A stretch of DNA of 64,000 bases from Planctomycetota bacterium (lineage in GTDB: Bacteria; Planctomycetota; Phycisphaerae; Phycisphaerales; UBA1924), in assembly GCA_003696675.1 (NCBI GenBank), contig RFGH01000229.1:1-64000 (forward strand), read 5' to 3'. Below the pieces are notes generated by a model. The model did no database searches, was not told where the DNA came from, and saw only the letters and a program-made list of their open reading frames with translations. A program made the position numbers and the translations under genes. Positions 9,592 through 19,290 of the stretch are shown one piece after another (the stretch's first letter is position 1; the number at the start of each line of letters is the position of its first letter).

Positions 9592-9673
9592 CGCGGGTCG
9601 GCAGGCCCGTGCGGGGACCGACCCAAAGCCTCCGGGAAACGCCCGAGAATGCCCGCCCGCCCGGGGACATGTG

Positions 9674-9679
9674 TTGACA
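9674..9679 (+). promoter_or_regulatory. possible -35 (TTGACA) upstream of the subtilase gene
   Basis: A perfect TTGACA lies 115 nt before the subtilase start. The best -10 candidate nearby (GCTAAT, 9700-9705) is 20 nt away, which is longer than usual, so the promoter is only tentative. The rest of 9592-9794 shows nothing else recognisable. Confidence 0.3.
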
Positions 9680-9794
9680 AGGATCCCGGATTCTGGGACG
9701 CTAATCGAACCCCTCCCCAGGGCACCGGCGCGGCCAGTCTCGTTGTGACCGCCCGATGTTCCGTCGTCACCCTGCAGATTCGGAGTGTTTTCAG

Positions 9795-12700
9795 ATGTTG
9801 AATCACCATCGCCGGGCGGTGTCGCCCGCTTGGCTCGCGTGCACCCTGAGCGTGTGCGCGGGAACCGTTCTTGCCGCTCAGGACAACACGACCGCGACCG
9901 CCCGACGCGCCGAGATCCGCTGGAGCAACGGTATCGTGGACCGGATCGCCCCGCATGCGGCCAGCGAGGTCCGCGCTTCGCTCGAGGCGCTCGGCGCACG
10001 GGCCGATGCCCGACGGGTCATTGTGACGCTGAGCGAGGCGGTCACCCCGGAGAAGCGTGCGGCCCTCGAGGCGGCGGGTGTTCGACTGCTCAGCCCGCTC
10101 GGCGGCACGAGCTACTTCGCGAGCCTGCTGCCCACACTCGATGCCGCCGCGGCGGTCGGCATGGGTATCGATCAGGCCTCGGCGATCGATGTGAACCGCA
10201 AGATGCATGCCGACATCGCGGGCGGTCTGGTCCGGTCCTGGACGGTGGTCGGGCCGACCCCCGAGAAGCTGCGTTCCCAACTCGAGTCCGGCGCGGTGAC
10301 GATCAACGAGTTCCGTGCGGCGCAGGCCGATCCGCTGGTGGCAGTGATCGCGGCGTTCCACAAAGACGCGGCCGCGTCGCGCGAGGCCGGGCGTCTGGCG
10401 GTGGGGCTGGGCGGCGAGATCCGTTCGGTGATCCGCTCGGTCAACGCCGTGGTGATGCACCTGCCGGTGTCGCGTCTGCGTGATCTGGCGGCAGACGACT
10501 CGGTGATGTGGATCGAGCCGCCGTTGCCGGCGCTGACCGAGCTGAACGCCGAGAACCGCGTGCTGACCGGCGTGAACACGGTGAATGCGGCGCCTTACGG
10601 CCTGGACGGTTCGGGCGTGACGGTGCTCGTGTATGACGGCGGACGGATGTTCCAGCACGGCGACTTCGCCGGGCGTCTGACCATCGGGGCTTCGGACACA
10701 TCGAGCACTTCCAATCACGCGACGCATGTCGGTGGGACGGTGGGCGGCTCGGGTGCCGGCAACATCAACCACCGCGGCATGGCCCCGGGCGTGCAGATCG
10801 TTTCGTACGGATTCGAGCAGGCCGGCGGGCTGCAGCAGGGCTTCCTCTACACCGACCCGGGCGACATAGAGGCCGACTACGGCCAGGCGATCAACACCTA
10901 CGGGGCGGACATCTCCAATAACTCGATCGGCACGAACACCGAGCCGAACGGCTACCCCTGCGAATGGCAGGGCAACTATGGCATCACTTCCGCGCTGATC
11001 GACGAGATCGCCCGCGGGTCGTTCGGCAACCCGTTCCGCATCGTCTGGGCGAACGGGAACGAGCGGCAGGGTTCGCGGTGCGATGTAGAAGGCTACGGCG
11101 ATTTCTACTCGACCGCTCCACCCGCCGGCGCCAAGAACCACATCGCGGTCGGTTCGGTTGACTCCAATACGGATCTGACCAGCTCGTTCAGTTCCTGGGG
11201 GCCGGTCGATGACGGTCGCATCAAGCCGGACATTTCGGCTCCGGGTTGCCAGACCGATGGCGACGGCGGCGTGACCTCGACCAGCTCGTCGGGCGGCTAC
11301 ACCACGATGTGCGGGACCTCGATGGCGTCGCCAACGGTGACGGGCATCGCCTCGCTGATCCTGGAGCAATATCGGCTGTCGTTCCCCGACCGGCCCGATC
11401 CTCGCAACAGCACGCTCAAGGCGCTGCTGGCCAATACGGCGGTCGATCGGGGCAACCCCGGGCCGGACTATCAGTACGGCTACGGCTCGGTCCGGGCCGA
11501 CGCGGCGGTCGACGCCGTGATCGGCGAGAATGTGATCGAGGCGGAGGTGGGGCAGGGCCAGGTCTACACCTTCGTGGTGATCGTCGGGGCCGACGACCCC
11601 CAGCTGAAGGTCACCATCGCTTGGGACGATCCCTCCGGCACGCCCAATGTGAACCCGGTGCTGGTCAACGATCTCGACCTGCGGGTGATCGATCCCAACG
11701 GCGGCGTGCACCTGCCCTGGACGCTGAATCCATCCAATCCGAACGCCAACGCGGTGAGGAATGTCCGGGACGGCGTGAACAACATCGAGCAGGTGTTCAT
11801 CGAGAACGCCGCCCCGGGCGGCTACCTCGTCGAGGTGCGCGGGTTCAACATCGCCGGCGGCGGGACGCAGGGCTTCGGCGCGGCGTCCAACGGCTTCCTG
11901 GTCAACTGCGCTTCCGCCGGGCGGGTGACGCTCGGTTCCTCGCTGCTGCCCTGCTCGGGCGATCTCGAGGTCTCGGTGGTCGACTGCGACCTGAACACCT
12001 CGGATTCGGTGGTTGACACGGTGCAGGTGCAGGTGGTCTCGTCGAGCGACCCCTCCGGGTTCGTGATGACGCTGACCGAGGTGGCGCCCGAGGCGGCCAC
12101 CTTCACGGCGTCGTTCTCGTACTCGAGCGCGGGCAGGGCGGACCTGTTCGTGCAGCCCGGCGATACTGTGACCGTGACCTATGTGGACTCGGACGACGGC
12201 GCGGGCGGGACCAATGTCGCGGTTTCCCAGAGCGTGATGGTCGACTGCACCGCCCCCGAGGTTCTCTCGGCAACGGCGACGAACATCGAGCCACGCTCGG
12301 CAACGGCCGAGATCACCCTGGACGAGCCGTCCAGCGTGGTCGTGCGGTACGGCACCTCGCTTGGAAATCTGACGGGCTCGGCTTCGAACGCCGCCCTGCA
12401 GACCAGCCACAGCGTCAACATGTCCGGGCTGACCGACAACACGGCGTATGTCTTTGTGGTCGACGCGACCGATGCCGCCGGCAACACCGTGACCGACAAC
12501 AACAACGGGCAGGGTTACGGATTCGTGACGCCCGAGGTGCCCGACTTCTTTACCGAGCAGTTCACCAGCGGTATCGATCTGAACAACAAGCGCATCATGT
12601 TCACGCCGAGCGCGAACAACGACGAATACATCGCGTGCGTCGAGAGTCTGGACGGGGCCTTCCCGACGGATCCGGCTGGCGGGACGAACATCTCGCTGAG

Positions 12701-13313
12701 CGATGACGATAACGAGCCCATCACGATCACCGGCGGCAACTCGGTCCAGCTGTACGGAGTGAGCTACACGACGATCTATGTGGGATCGAACGGCTACATC
12801 ACCTTCGGCGCCGGTGATACCGATTACACCGAGGATTTGGTCGATCATTTCGATATGCCCCGCGTGTCGGCCCTGTTCGACGACCTGAATCCGTCGGTGG
12901 GCGGCACCGTCAGCCGCAAGCAACTCGCGGATCGCATCGCCATCACCTGGCAGGGCGTGCCGCAGTACGCCAACTCGGACTCCAACAACTTCCAGGTCGA
13001 GCTGTTCTTCGACGGACGGATCAGCATCAGCCACCGTCAGGTGTCTTCCGGTGACGCCATCGTCGGGCTGTCGGGTGGCGGCGGGCTGGATGTGGACTAC
13101 TTCCCCAGCGACCTGTCGAGCTACTCGGACTGCAATGCCTGCCCGGCGGACCTGGCCGAACCCTTCGGCGTGCTGAATGTGTTCGACATCCAGGCCTACA
13201 TCGGGCTGTACAACGCCCAGGACCCGTTCGCGGACCTGGCGGCCCCCTTCGGGACCTTCAACATCTTCGACCTTCAGGCATACATCAACTTGTACAACGC
13301 TGGCTGCCCCTGA
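9795..13313 (+). CDS. secreted S8-family (subtilisin-like) serine protease with dockerin-like tail
   Basis: 1172 residues. A signal peptide (about 1-30, ending near VLAAQ) is followed by a propeptide-like region. The subtilase domain has the catalytic triad Asp281 (LVYDGG), His308 (NHATHVGG) and Ser509 (CGTSMASP). Downstream are beta-rich modules: a proprotein-convertase-like segment (about 575-705), a fibronectin-like region (about 815-905) and a further beta domain. The protein ends with two copies of a roughly 28-residue motif, DLAEPFGVLNVFDIQAYIGLYN and DLAAPFGTFNIFDLQAYINLYN, closing with AGCP. That tail recurs in two other proteins here and resembles the GC-type dockerin of Phycisphaerales, probably a surface docking or sorting signal. 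I chose the ATG at 9795 because it gives a clean signal peptide; the in-frame ATG at 9756 adds 13 residues without benefit. Confidence 0.92.
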   Translation: MLNHHRRAVSPAWLACTLSVCAGTVLAAQDNTTATARRAEIRWSNGIVDRIAPHAASEVRASLEALGARADARRVIVTLSEAVTPEKRAALEAAGVRLLSPLGGTSYFASLLPTLDAAAAVGMGIDQASAIDVNRKMHADIAGGLVRSWTVVGPTPEKLRSQLESGAVTINEFRAAQADPLVAVIAAFHKDAAASREAGRLAVGLGGEIRSVIRSVNAVVMHLPVSRLRDLAADDSVMWIEPPLPALTELNAENRVLTGVNTVNAAPYGLDGSGVTVLVYDGGRMFQHGDFAGRLTIGASDTSSTSNHATHVGGTVGGSGAGNINHRGMAPGVQIVSYGFEQAGGLQQGFLYTDPGDIEADYGQAINTYGADISNNSIGTNTEPNGYPCEWQGNYGITSALIDEIARGSFGNPFRIVWANGNERQGSRCDVEGYGDFYSTAPPAGAKNHIAVGSVDSNTDLTSSFSSWGPVDDGRIKPDISAPGCQTDGDGGVTSTSSSGGYTTMCGTSMASPTVTGIASLILEQYRLSFPDRPDPRNSTLKALLANTAVDRGNPGPDYQYGYGSVRADAAVDAVIGENVIEAEVGQGQVYTFVVIVGADDPQLKVTIAWDDPSGTPNVNPVLVNDLDLRVIDPNGGVHLPWTLNPSNPNANAVRNVRDGVNNIEQVFIENAAPGGYLVEVRGFNIAGGGTQGFGAASNGFLVNCASAGRVTLGSSLLPCSGDLEVSVVDCDLNTSDSVVDTVQVQVVSSSDPSGFVMTLTEVAPEAATFTASFSYSSAGRADLFVQPGDTVTVTYVDSDDGAGGTNVAVSQSVMVDCTAPEVLSATATNIEPRSATAEITLDEPSSVVVRYGTSLGNLTGSASNAALQTSHSVNMSGLTDNTAYVFVVDATDAAGNTVTDNNNGQGYGFVTPEVPDFFTEQFTSGIDLNNKRIMFTPSANNDEYIACVESLDGAFPTDPAGGTNISLSDDDNEPITITGGNSVQLYGVSYTTIYVGSNGYITFGAGDTDYTEDLVDHFDMPRVSALFDDLNPSVGGTVSRKQLADRIAITWQGVPQYANSDSNNFQVELFFDGRISISHRQVSSGDAIVGLSGGGGLDVDYFPSDLSSYSDCNACPADLAEPFGVLNVFDIQAYIGLYNAQDPFADLAAPFGTFNIFDLQAYINLYNAGCP

Positions 13314-13358
13314 TGCGGGCGTGACCGCCCCCTGCGGGGCTGAAGCATGAAATCAGAA

Positions 13359-13394
13359 ACCGGCCGGGCTTTTCGCCCGGCCGGTGTCGTTTTG
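13359..13394 (+). terminator. rho-independent terminator after the subtilase gene
   Basis: An 11-bp perfect stem (ACCGGCCGGGC / GCCCGGCCGGT) with a 5-nt loop is followed by a T-rich tail (GTCGTTTTGTC). It lies 45 nt after the subtilase stop. Confidence 0.88.
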
Positions 13395-13413
13395 TCCCCG
13401 TTCGCGCCGGGCA

Positions 13414-13419
13414 TACGAT
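13414..13419 (+). promoter_or_regulatory. promoter of purF, leaderless type (TTGTCC-N16-TACGAT)
   Basis: TACGAT ends 8 nt before the purF ATG. A -35-like TTGTCC (13392-13397) lies 16 nt upstream of it and overlaps the tail of the preceding terminator. No Shine-Dalgarno sequence is present. Confidence 0.55.
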
Positions 13420-13427
13420 CCGGTCCG

Positions 13428-14939
13428 ATGACCCACCCCGTGTCGCTGACCGTGCTCGACGACCGTCCGAAGGACAAATGCGGCGTGCTGGGGGTGTGGG
13501 GCGATCCCGACGCCGTGCGGCTGGTGTATCTGGGCCTTTATGCCCAGCAGCACCGCGGGCAGGAGTCAGCCGGCATCGCGGTCTCAAACGGTACCGAGAT
13601 CGAGGCCCACACCGGGATGGGGTTGGTGCCCGAGGTCTTCACGCCGCGGGATATCGAGCGGCTCGAGCGGGCACGGCAGGTGCCCGAGGGCGATCGGGCG
13701 TCCACCTCCACCGGCGGGGCCATCGGGCACAACCGGTACTCGACCGCGGGCGGTTCGAAGTCGTGCAACGCCCAGCCGCTGCTGGAAACGACCGTCGACG
13801 GTCCGGTGGCGATCGGGCACAACGGGAACCTGGTCAACGCGGACGCGTGGCGGAAGGTGTTCGCCGAGCAAGGGCGGCTGTTCCACACCACATCGGACAC
13901 CGAGGTGATCGTTCATTTGCTCGCGTCGCCGGAGCAGCGGTCCACGCCGGACCCGCTGGTCGCGACGCTGCGCAAGCTGCAGGGGGCGTTCTCGCTGGTG
14001 GTTCTGTATCCGGACCGGATCGAGGCGGCCCGCGATCCCTGGGGCTGGCGGCCTCTCGTGCTGGGGCGGTTGCCCGGCGGGCGGGATTGCGTCGCGTCCG
14101 AGACGGTGGCGCTCGATGTGATGGGCGCCGAGTTCGTGCGGGAGATCGAGCCGGGGGAAATTGTGACGCTGTCGGACGCGGGCGTGGAGAGCCGGCGGTA
14201 CGCGGCGCCGGCCGAGCGGCTGGCGCAGTGCGTCTTCGAGCATGTGTACTTCGCATCCCCGGCCAGCACGGTCTTCGGGCAGTCGGTCCAGGTGGCCCGA
14301 GAGAAGATGGGCGCGGTGCTGGCCAGGGAGAGCCCCGTGCAGGCGGACTTCGTGATGCCGATGCCCGACTCCGGGCGATCGGCAGCGAACGGATTCGCCT
14401 CGGCCTCGGGGCTGCCGTATCGCGAGGGCATCGTGCCGAACCGGTATGTGGGGCGTACCTTCATCAAGCCGACGCAGCACGAGCGTCGTGCGGCCGTGCG
14501 GCTCAAGCTCAATGTCGTGTCCGAGATCGTGTCGGGCAAACGGGTGGTGGTGGTGGACGATTCGATCGTCCGCGGGACGACCACCCGGGAGAAGATGAAG
14601 CAGATCCGCGACGCGGGCGCCAAGGAGATCCACCTGCGGATCTCGTGCCCGCCGATCCGGCACCCGTGCTATTTCGGCGTGGATTTTGCGACGCGGGATC
14701 AGCTCGTCGCCCACGGGCGATCGGTCGAGGACATCCGCAAGTTCCTCGGGGTGGACTCGCTGGCGTTCCTGTCGCTGGACGGCATGCTCTCGGTCATGCG
14801 GCACGCGCCGGAGTCGTACTGCACGGCGTGTTTCTCGGGCGATTATCGCATCGATGTCGAGCACGGCGTGACCGGTGAGTTTGTCTCCAAGGCCCAACTG
14901 GGCATGTTCGACGAGCGGGAAGCGCCCGCGGAGCAGTGA
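13428..14939 (+). CDS. purF: amidophosphoribosyltransferase
   Basis: 503 residues. First committed step of purine synthesis: transfers ammonia from glutamine to PRPP, giving 5-phosphoribosylamine. The N-terminal glutaminase nucleophile is Cys18 (DKCGVLGVWG), implying removal of a 17-residue propeptide as in the Bacillus-type enzyme. YAQQHRGQESAGI and GHNRYST follow. The PRPP-binding loop reads VVVVDDSIVRGTT (about 386-398). Cysteines at about 432 (SCPP), 438 and in SYCTACF fit the iron-sulfur ligands of the Bacillus-type enzyme. The start at 13428 is preferred over an in-frame ATG at 13347 because the longer form would run through the upstream gene's terminator. The 3' end faces the sulfotransferase gene with a 19-nt gap. 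Confidence 0.96.
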   Translation: MTHPVSLTVLDDRPKDKCGVLGVWGDPDAVRLVYLGLYAQQHRGQESAGIAVSNGTEIEAHTGMGLVPEVFTPRDIERLERARQVPEGDRASTSTGGAIGHNRYSTAGGSKSCNAQPLLETTVDGPVAIGHNGNLVNADAWRKVFAEQGRLFHTTSDTEVIVHLLASPEQRSTPDPLVATLRKLQGAFSLVVLYPDRIEAARDPWGWRPLVLGRLPGGRDCVASETVALDVMGAEFVREIEPGEIVTLSDAGVESRRYAAPAERLAQCVFEHVYFASPASTVFGQSVQVAREKMGAVLARESPVQADFVMPMPDSGRSAANGFASASGLPYREGIVPNRYVGRTFIKPTQHERRAAVRLKLNVVSEIVSGKRVVVVDDSIVRGTTTREKMKQIRDAGAKEIHLRISCPPIRHPCYFGVDFATRDQLVAHGRSVEDIRKFLGVDSLAFLSLDGMLSVMRHAPESYCTACFSGDYRIDVEHGVTGEFVSKAQLGMFDEREAPAEQ

Positions 14940-14958
14940 CGGCATCGCCGGACGCGTG

Positions 14959-16530
14959 TCAGGCTTCGTGGTAGCCCAACGCCTGGCGAACAGGGCGGAG
15001 CGTGGTCTCGACGGATGCCGCGAGGTCGGCGCTGATGGCGTCGCGGTAGCGGCTCCATCGGCCCACGGCGCGCGTGGTGATGTCGCCGGAGACAGCCTCG
15101 TAACTCGGCGTCGCGATCGTGGGGCCCCGCGTGCGTGCGGAGCGGTCGAGCATGGCGTCGTGCCAGTCGAGCCCGAGGAACGCGGTGAGCCGGCGGACAT
15201 GAGATTCGGGATCGGTCACGAAGTCCTCATAGCGTGACTCCGTCCAGCGCATCCGCAGGGTGTCACGGGCCGCCAGCCACAGAGAGAGCAGCTCGGCGAT
15301 GAAGCGCGAGCCGGTGTCGAGCCGCCCGAGGGCCTTCATCGAGGGGTTGGGGACCATCTGTTGCTGGGCGTTGCTCAGGCAGGAGTCCAGCGGATCACGC
15401 AGCGACATGATGAGGGGTGCATCGGGGAAGACGCGGGCGATCAGCGGCAGGTCGAGCAGGTTGAGCGGGAGTTTGTCGAGGACGATCGAATCCGGACCGA
15501 GCCGTCCGAGGATGCGTGCGGCCTGATCGAAGTACAATCCCCGGAGCCGCTCGCATGCCGCGTCGTCGAGCGATCGCAGCACCGATTCGTATGAGCGGTC
15601 TTGTCCGGCGGACCGGACTGCGGTGATGACCGCTCCGAGGGGGGATTGCTCGTCTGTCGCGACGACACGCGGGTGGGCGGCGAGCGTTCGTTCGGTCAGG
15701 GTGGTGCCCGACCGCGGTACGCCGATCATGAAGACCACCCGCCCCGGAGCGGGATGCATCGGAGGCGGGCAGGTGTCGAGAAAGCCGTCCGCGACAATCG
15801 ACGCAGCCGCCCGCACCCGGGCGAAGGCGGCATCCGCGTCGGCGGCTGCCCAAGCCGGATCCTGCTCGCGATGGGCATGCGACTGTTGGAATGCGGACCA
15901 GGCGTCGGCGTAGCGTCCTAGTTTGTCGAGAACACGCCCGAGTTCGCCGCAGACCGAGGCCCGCATCATCGGCGGGAGCGTCTGCATCGCATCGGGGTCA
16001 TCGGCGAGCCTACGGAGGATGTCTGCCGCCGCGACTGGGTGTCCCGTGCGTGCGCGGATGATCGCGTCGAGCAGGCGGGTCAATGGATGTTCCGGGTCGA
16101 TGCCCGCGGCGATGCCGACCCAGCGCCGGGCGGTTTCCAGGTCGTTGGCCCGTTCGGCGAGTCTGGCACGCAGGGCGGGCGGGTTGGCGTTGTTCGGCAG
16201 CAGCGTGTGGGCACGCTCGAGGCTGCGTGCGGCGTCCTCGAAGCGGTGCAGGAGTTCCTCAGCCTGGGCCGCGAGCAGATGCACGCCCGGAGCGTCCGGG
16301 GCGAGCGAGCGGAGCCGATCGAGATAGGGCATTGCCCCGGCGGGGTTGCCGAGGGCGATCAGGATTTCCGCGGCGACGCGGAGGGCGGGGCGGGCGTTTG
16401 GGTCCCGCATGAGCACTGGCTCGAGAGAGGCGAGCGCTTCGCGGGGGCGGCCGGCGGCGGCGAGCCGGCGCGCACGGACCGCGTATTCTGGTGGGCCGAC
16501 ATTCGGACGGTCCTGTTTCCGCTGGGTCAC
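14959..16530 (-). CDS. TPR-repeat sulfotransferase family protein
   Basis: 523 residues. The N-terminal half (about 14-235) consists of tetratricopeptide-like helical repeats. The C-terminal half is a sulfotransferase domain of the Sulfotransfer_3 type. The phosphosulfate-binding loop GVPRSGTTLTERTL lies at about 268-281, followed by a second PAPS segment (MSLRDPLDSCLS) and the YEDFVTDPE segment. Such proteins transfer sulfate from PAPS to a carbohydrate or protein, and the TPR part may hold the acceptor. No signal peptide is evident, so it probably acts in the cytoplasm. It lies 6 nt after the SurA/PpiD-like gene and is probably co-transcribed with it. The substrate cannot be told from sequence. 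Confidence 0.85.
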   Translation of the reverse strand: MTQRKQDRPNVGPPEYAVRARRLAAAGRPREALASLEPVLMRDPNARPALRVAAEILIALGNPAGAMPYLDRLRSLAPDAPGVHLLAAQAEELLHRFEDAARSLERAHTLLPNNANPPALRARLAERANDLETARRWVGIAAGIDPEHPLTRLLDAIIRARTGHPVAAADILRRLADDPDAMQTLPPMMRASVCGELGRVLDKLGRYADAWSAFQQSHAHREQDPAWAAADADAAFARVRAAASIVADGFLDTCPPPMHPAPGRVVFMIGVPRSGTTLTERTLAAHPRVVATDEQSPLGAVITAVRSAGQDRSYESVLRSLDDAACERLRGLYFDQAARILGRLGPDSIVLDKLPLNLLDLPLIARVFPDAPLIMSLRDPLDSCLSNAQQQMVPNPSMKALGRLDTGSRFIAELLSLWLAARDTLRMRWTESRYEDFVTDPESHVRRLTAFLGLDWHDAMLDRSARTRGPTIATPSYEAVSGDITTRAVGRWSRYRDAISADLAASVETTLRPVRQALGYHEA

Positions 16531-16536
16531 TTCAGC

Positions 16537-18570
16537 TCAACCACCTGCCGGTTCGTCGGTGTTCTGGCCGACGGAACGCAGCCCGTAGCGTTCAAAGAGC
16601 GATTCGTAGCTGAAGGGGCTGGGTTGCGGGGATTTCTCAGTGGCCTGCATCATCAGCTCGACGGACATCTGGGCGAGCGTCATGCCGGCCCGAGAACGGA
16701 ACTGCTCTTCGGTGACTGGGCGAGGGGCGACGATTCGGGCCACGGCGAGGGAGCGGCTCTGGGGGAGCGGGACCGCGACGGCCAAGGGCGAGTCCGAGAG
16801 TGCCGAGGGTGGTGTCAGGGGATCGATCCCAGATGCGGCCGCGAGGACGGCATCGCGGAACGGCTTGGCGTTCAGACGCGGGTCGACGCCGCGGGCGAGC
16901 GGGCCGGCATCGATCCGCTCGGCGGCAACGCGGAGGTTGGGTGAGACGCCCGGGCGGTTGACGCCAGCAGGCAGTTCGGACGGCACGGCGATGTCGACCG
17001 CAGCGACCACCCCGCCCGACTCGGCTGCGGCGCGGAGCTCGTCGGCCATCTCGGCAAGGCGGCGGTAGCCCTGCACGCTCTTGTAGTCGGCGATGACGCG
17101 GTCACGGCCGGCGTCGTCGATCGAGTCCGACGGTCCGGCGGGCCGGGCCTCGGTGATCAACAGGTAGTAGCGGTTGCCAATGCTGTCTTCCGCGGACGGC
17201 TCGACCTGGGGGATGCCTACCTGCATGCCGAGCGCCGGCACGACGCCGTACTCGTTGATCTCCTCGGGCAAGCGGGCGACCGGGATGAACCGCGAGCCGA
17301 GTCGGTAGACAGCCTGGCCCACATCCGGCGTCGACTGCAGACGGCTGGCGTTGAACCACTCGGTATCGCGCTGCTCGATGGTGGGGGTTGGCAGGGTCAC
17401 ACCCTGTTCGGCCAGCCCGGAAACGACCGCGTCGGCCAGCGACTGCAGGCTAGGGCGGGTGTTGATCCAGTCCTGGGGGAGTTCGGCGACGCCGTTTTTC
17501 TTCTCGAGCGTCCGGGTCACGCGGAGAACCGCAGCCCGGATGATCTGGTCGGCGGTGACCATGAGTTGCGCCGCACGGTCGGCTCGATAGTCGGCCTCGA
17601 TCCGGGCACGCTCGCTGGCGAAGTCGCCCGGGTAGCGGCGATCGGATTCCGGTTTCTGGCTGTCCTGCTGATAGAGCTTGTTCAGCTCCACGCGGTCGAC
17701 TGGGACGGCCGCTTCGAATGCGGCGCGGTCGAGCTTGAGCCACCCGAGCCGTATGCGGGCGGACTGTGCGTAGCCGACCCCGTACTCGTCGTCGGCGGGC
17801 AGGGTGCCGGCGCGGGGCTCGAAGAAATCGCGGAGTTCGGCCTCGGTGGGCTCCGGGACGGTGCCGGCCAGGATCGAGCCGGGCAGCACGGCGGCGTCGA
17901 CGGCGACGGCGTCGTTACGCTGCTTGCTGAGAGCGCGGGCGCCGGCGGGGGAGAACGCGGGCACGCTGTAGTACATGTTGACCAGGCGATAGGCCCCTTG
18001 GAACTTCGCGAGCCGGCGCCAGAGGTCATCCTCGGTCGCGCCGCGCATCGAGCCGGCGGCGTTCTGCACCTCCCGATAGAGCTGCGTGCGGAGCAGGGAG
18101 AGCTGCTGCTCGGCCTGCTCGGAGAAGTCCTGCGGGGACATCATGCCCTGGAGTACATACGGCAGGTAGGTCTGGCGAAAGACCTGCGCTTCGAGCATGA
18201 TCTGCTGCTCGACGAGAGCCCGTCCGTCTTCGACCCCACCGACGACGCCGGCTTCTTCGGCCAGGCGGGAGAGCATCAGCCACTGCAGCTCGCGGGCGTC
18301 GCCGCTCTGATCTTCGGCGGGCAGCCCGAGACCCTGGGGCGGGTCGAGAAACACGACCGGGGCGACGCGTCGGACGAGGTTGAGTTCCGCCGACGCGTAC
18401 TCGATGTCAAGCGCGCCGACCTTCTCTCCGTCCGCATAGCGGGCGACGGTGCGGTTCATCCGCGACTTGTTGAACGAGGTGATGACCGGTTGGAGTAGAA
18501 ACACGACCATCAGCAGCGAGCCGCCGATCGCGAGGATGATGAGCTGGTACTTGCGGAGGAACTTGAGCAT
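16537..18570 (-). CDS. membrane-anchored SurA/PpiD-like protein
   Basis: 677 residues. The N-terminus (MLKFLRKYQLIILAIGGSLLMVVFLLQ) is a single membrane anchor followed by a large extracytoplasmic part. The region after the anchor (VGALDIEYASAEL, then alternating helical segments to about 330) looks like the SurA N-terminal domain of periplasmic foldases such as PpiD. I do not see a canonical parvulin PPIase core, so it may be a chaperone without isomerase activity. It is upstream of and almost touching the TPR-sulfotransferase gene. The rpsD terminator lies just before it, so it needs its own promoter or read-through. The fold assignment is an inference from layout and composition, not from a diagnostic motif. 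Confidence 0.5.
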   Translation of the reverse strand: MLKFLRKYQLIILAIGGSLLMVVFLLQPVITSFNKSRMNRTVARYADGEKVGALDIEYASAELNLVRRVAPVVFLDPPQGLGLPAEDQSGDARELQWLMLSRLAEEAGVVGGVEDGRALVEQQIMLEAQVFRQTYLPYVLQGMMSPQDFSEQAEQQLSLLRTQLYREVQNAAGSMRGATEDDLWRRLAKFQGAYRLVNMYYSVPAFSPAGARALSKQRNDAVAVDAAVLPGSILAGTVPEPTEAELRDFFEPRAGTLPADDEYGVGYAQSARIRLGWLKLDRAAFEAAVPVDRVELNKLYQQDSQKPESDRRYPGDFASERARIEADYRADRAAQLMVTADQIIRAAVLRVTRTLEKKNGVAELPQDWINTRPSLQSLADAVVSGLAEQGVTLPTPTIEQRDTEWFNASRLQSTPDVGQAVYRLGSRFIPVARLPEEINEYGVVPALGMQVGIPQVEPSAEDSIGNRYYLLITEARPAGPSDSIDDAGRDRVIADYKSVQGYRRLAEMADELRAAAESGGVVAAVDIAVPSELPAGVNRPGVSPNLRVAAERIDAGPLARGVDPRLNAKPFRDAVLAAASGIDPLTPPSALSDSPLAVAVPLPQSRSLAVARIVAPRPVTEEQFRSRAGMTLAQMSVELMMQATEKSPQPSPFSYESLFERYGLRSVGQNTDEPAGG

Positions 18571-18605
18571 GGTCGCTCCGGGGAGGGCTGGCCGGTGAGG
18601 CCATG

Positions 18606-18640
18606 AAAACGGGCCGCGGACGATCGGTCGTCCGCGGCCC
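18606..18640 (-). terminator. rho-independent terminator of rpsD
   Basis: A 13-bp perfect inverted repeat (18611-18623 with 18628-18640, 4-nt loop) reads on the minus strand as a GC-rich hairpin followed by GTTTTC. Confidence 0.85.
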
Positions 18641-18690
18641 TCTTGATCGTTCCCGCCGACGCGATCGGCGCGTCCGCCGGGCCGCGGGGT

Positions 18691-19290
18691 TTAGCGATAG
18701 AACTCGATGATGAGGTTCATGTTCACATCGAAGGGGACCTGATCCTGCGTGGGCAGGGCCGAGATGGTCGCGCTGAGTTCGGAGGGATTGAAGGAGATCC
18801 AGCCCGGGACCTCGTGGCCCGCCATCGACTCCATGTTCTCGCGGGCGAGCTTCTGAATCTTGTCCTTGAGGGTGATCTTGTCGCCGACCTTGAGGCGGTA
18901 GGAGGGGATGTCGACCTTGCGTCCGTTCACGAGGACATGGCCGTGGGAGACCATTTGGCGGGCGGCCCAGATGGTGCGGGCGATGCCCATGCGCCGGATG
19001 ACATTGTCGAGGCGGCGCTCGAGGAGCTGGAGGAGCAGGTCGCCCGAGTTGCCCTTGCCACGCTTGGCGTCTTCGACGATGCGGGCGAACTGCCTCTCGA
19101 GGATGTTGTAGTGATAACGGAGCTTCTGCTTCTCAACAAGGCGGATGCCGTAGTCGCGCAGGCGGCGGCCGCGATAGCCGTGGAGGCCGTTGGCGGTCAA
19201 CTGACGCTTGCTGGTGTGCTTGGGGATGTCGGCGATCGGGACGCCGACGCGGCGGGACAGCTTGACCTTGGGGCCGGTGTAGGTGGCCAT
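18691..19290 (-). CDS. rpsD: 30S ribosomal protein S4
   Basis: 199 residues. Primary 16S-binding protein of the small subunit, with roles in assembly and decoding accuracy. The sequence begins MATYTGPKVKLSRRVGVP and includes the S4 RNA-binding domain (LLLQLLERRLDNVIRRMG then HGHVLVNGRKVDIPSYRLKVGD, about 88-140). It lacks the zinc-finger cysteines seen in some S4 proteins, so it is the cysteine-free form. AAAGGAT lies upstream of the start. The gene is solitary here with its own terminator, rather than in the alpha operon with rpsM, rpsK and rpoA. Confidence 0.97.
   Translation of the reverse strand: MATYTGPKVKLSRRVGVPIADIPKHTSKRQLTANGLHGYRGRRLRDYGIRLVEKQKLRYHYNILERQFARIVEDAKRGKGNSGDLLLQLLERRLDNVIRRMGIARTIWAARQMVSHGHVLVNGRKVDIPSYRLKVGDKITLKDKIQKLARENMESMAGHEVPGWISFNPSELSATISALPTQDQVPFDVNMNLIIEFYR

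Noticed and set aside
9282-13034. 1250-codon open frame on the minus strand opposite the subtilase and the end of proS
   Set aside because: An antisense shadow of two well-identified genes; its translation shows no recognisable domain.
13347-13427. Upstream in-frame start for purF
   Set aside because: The extension would encode the stem and tail of the preceding gene's terminator and lies before the purF -10.
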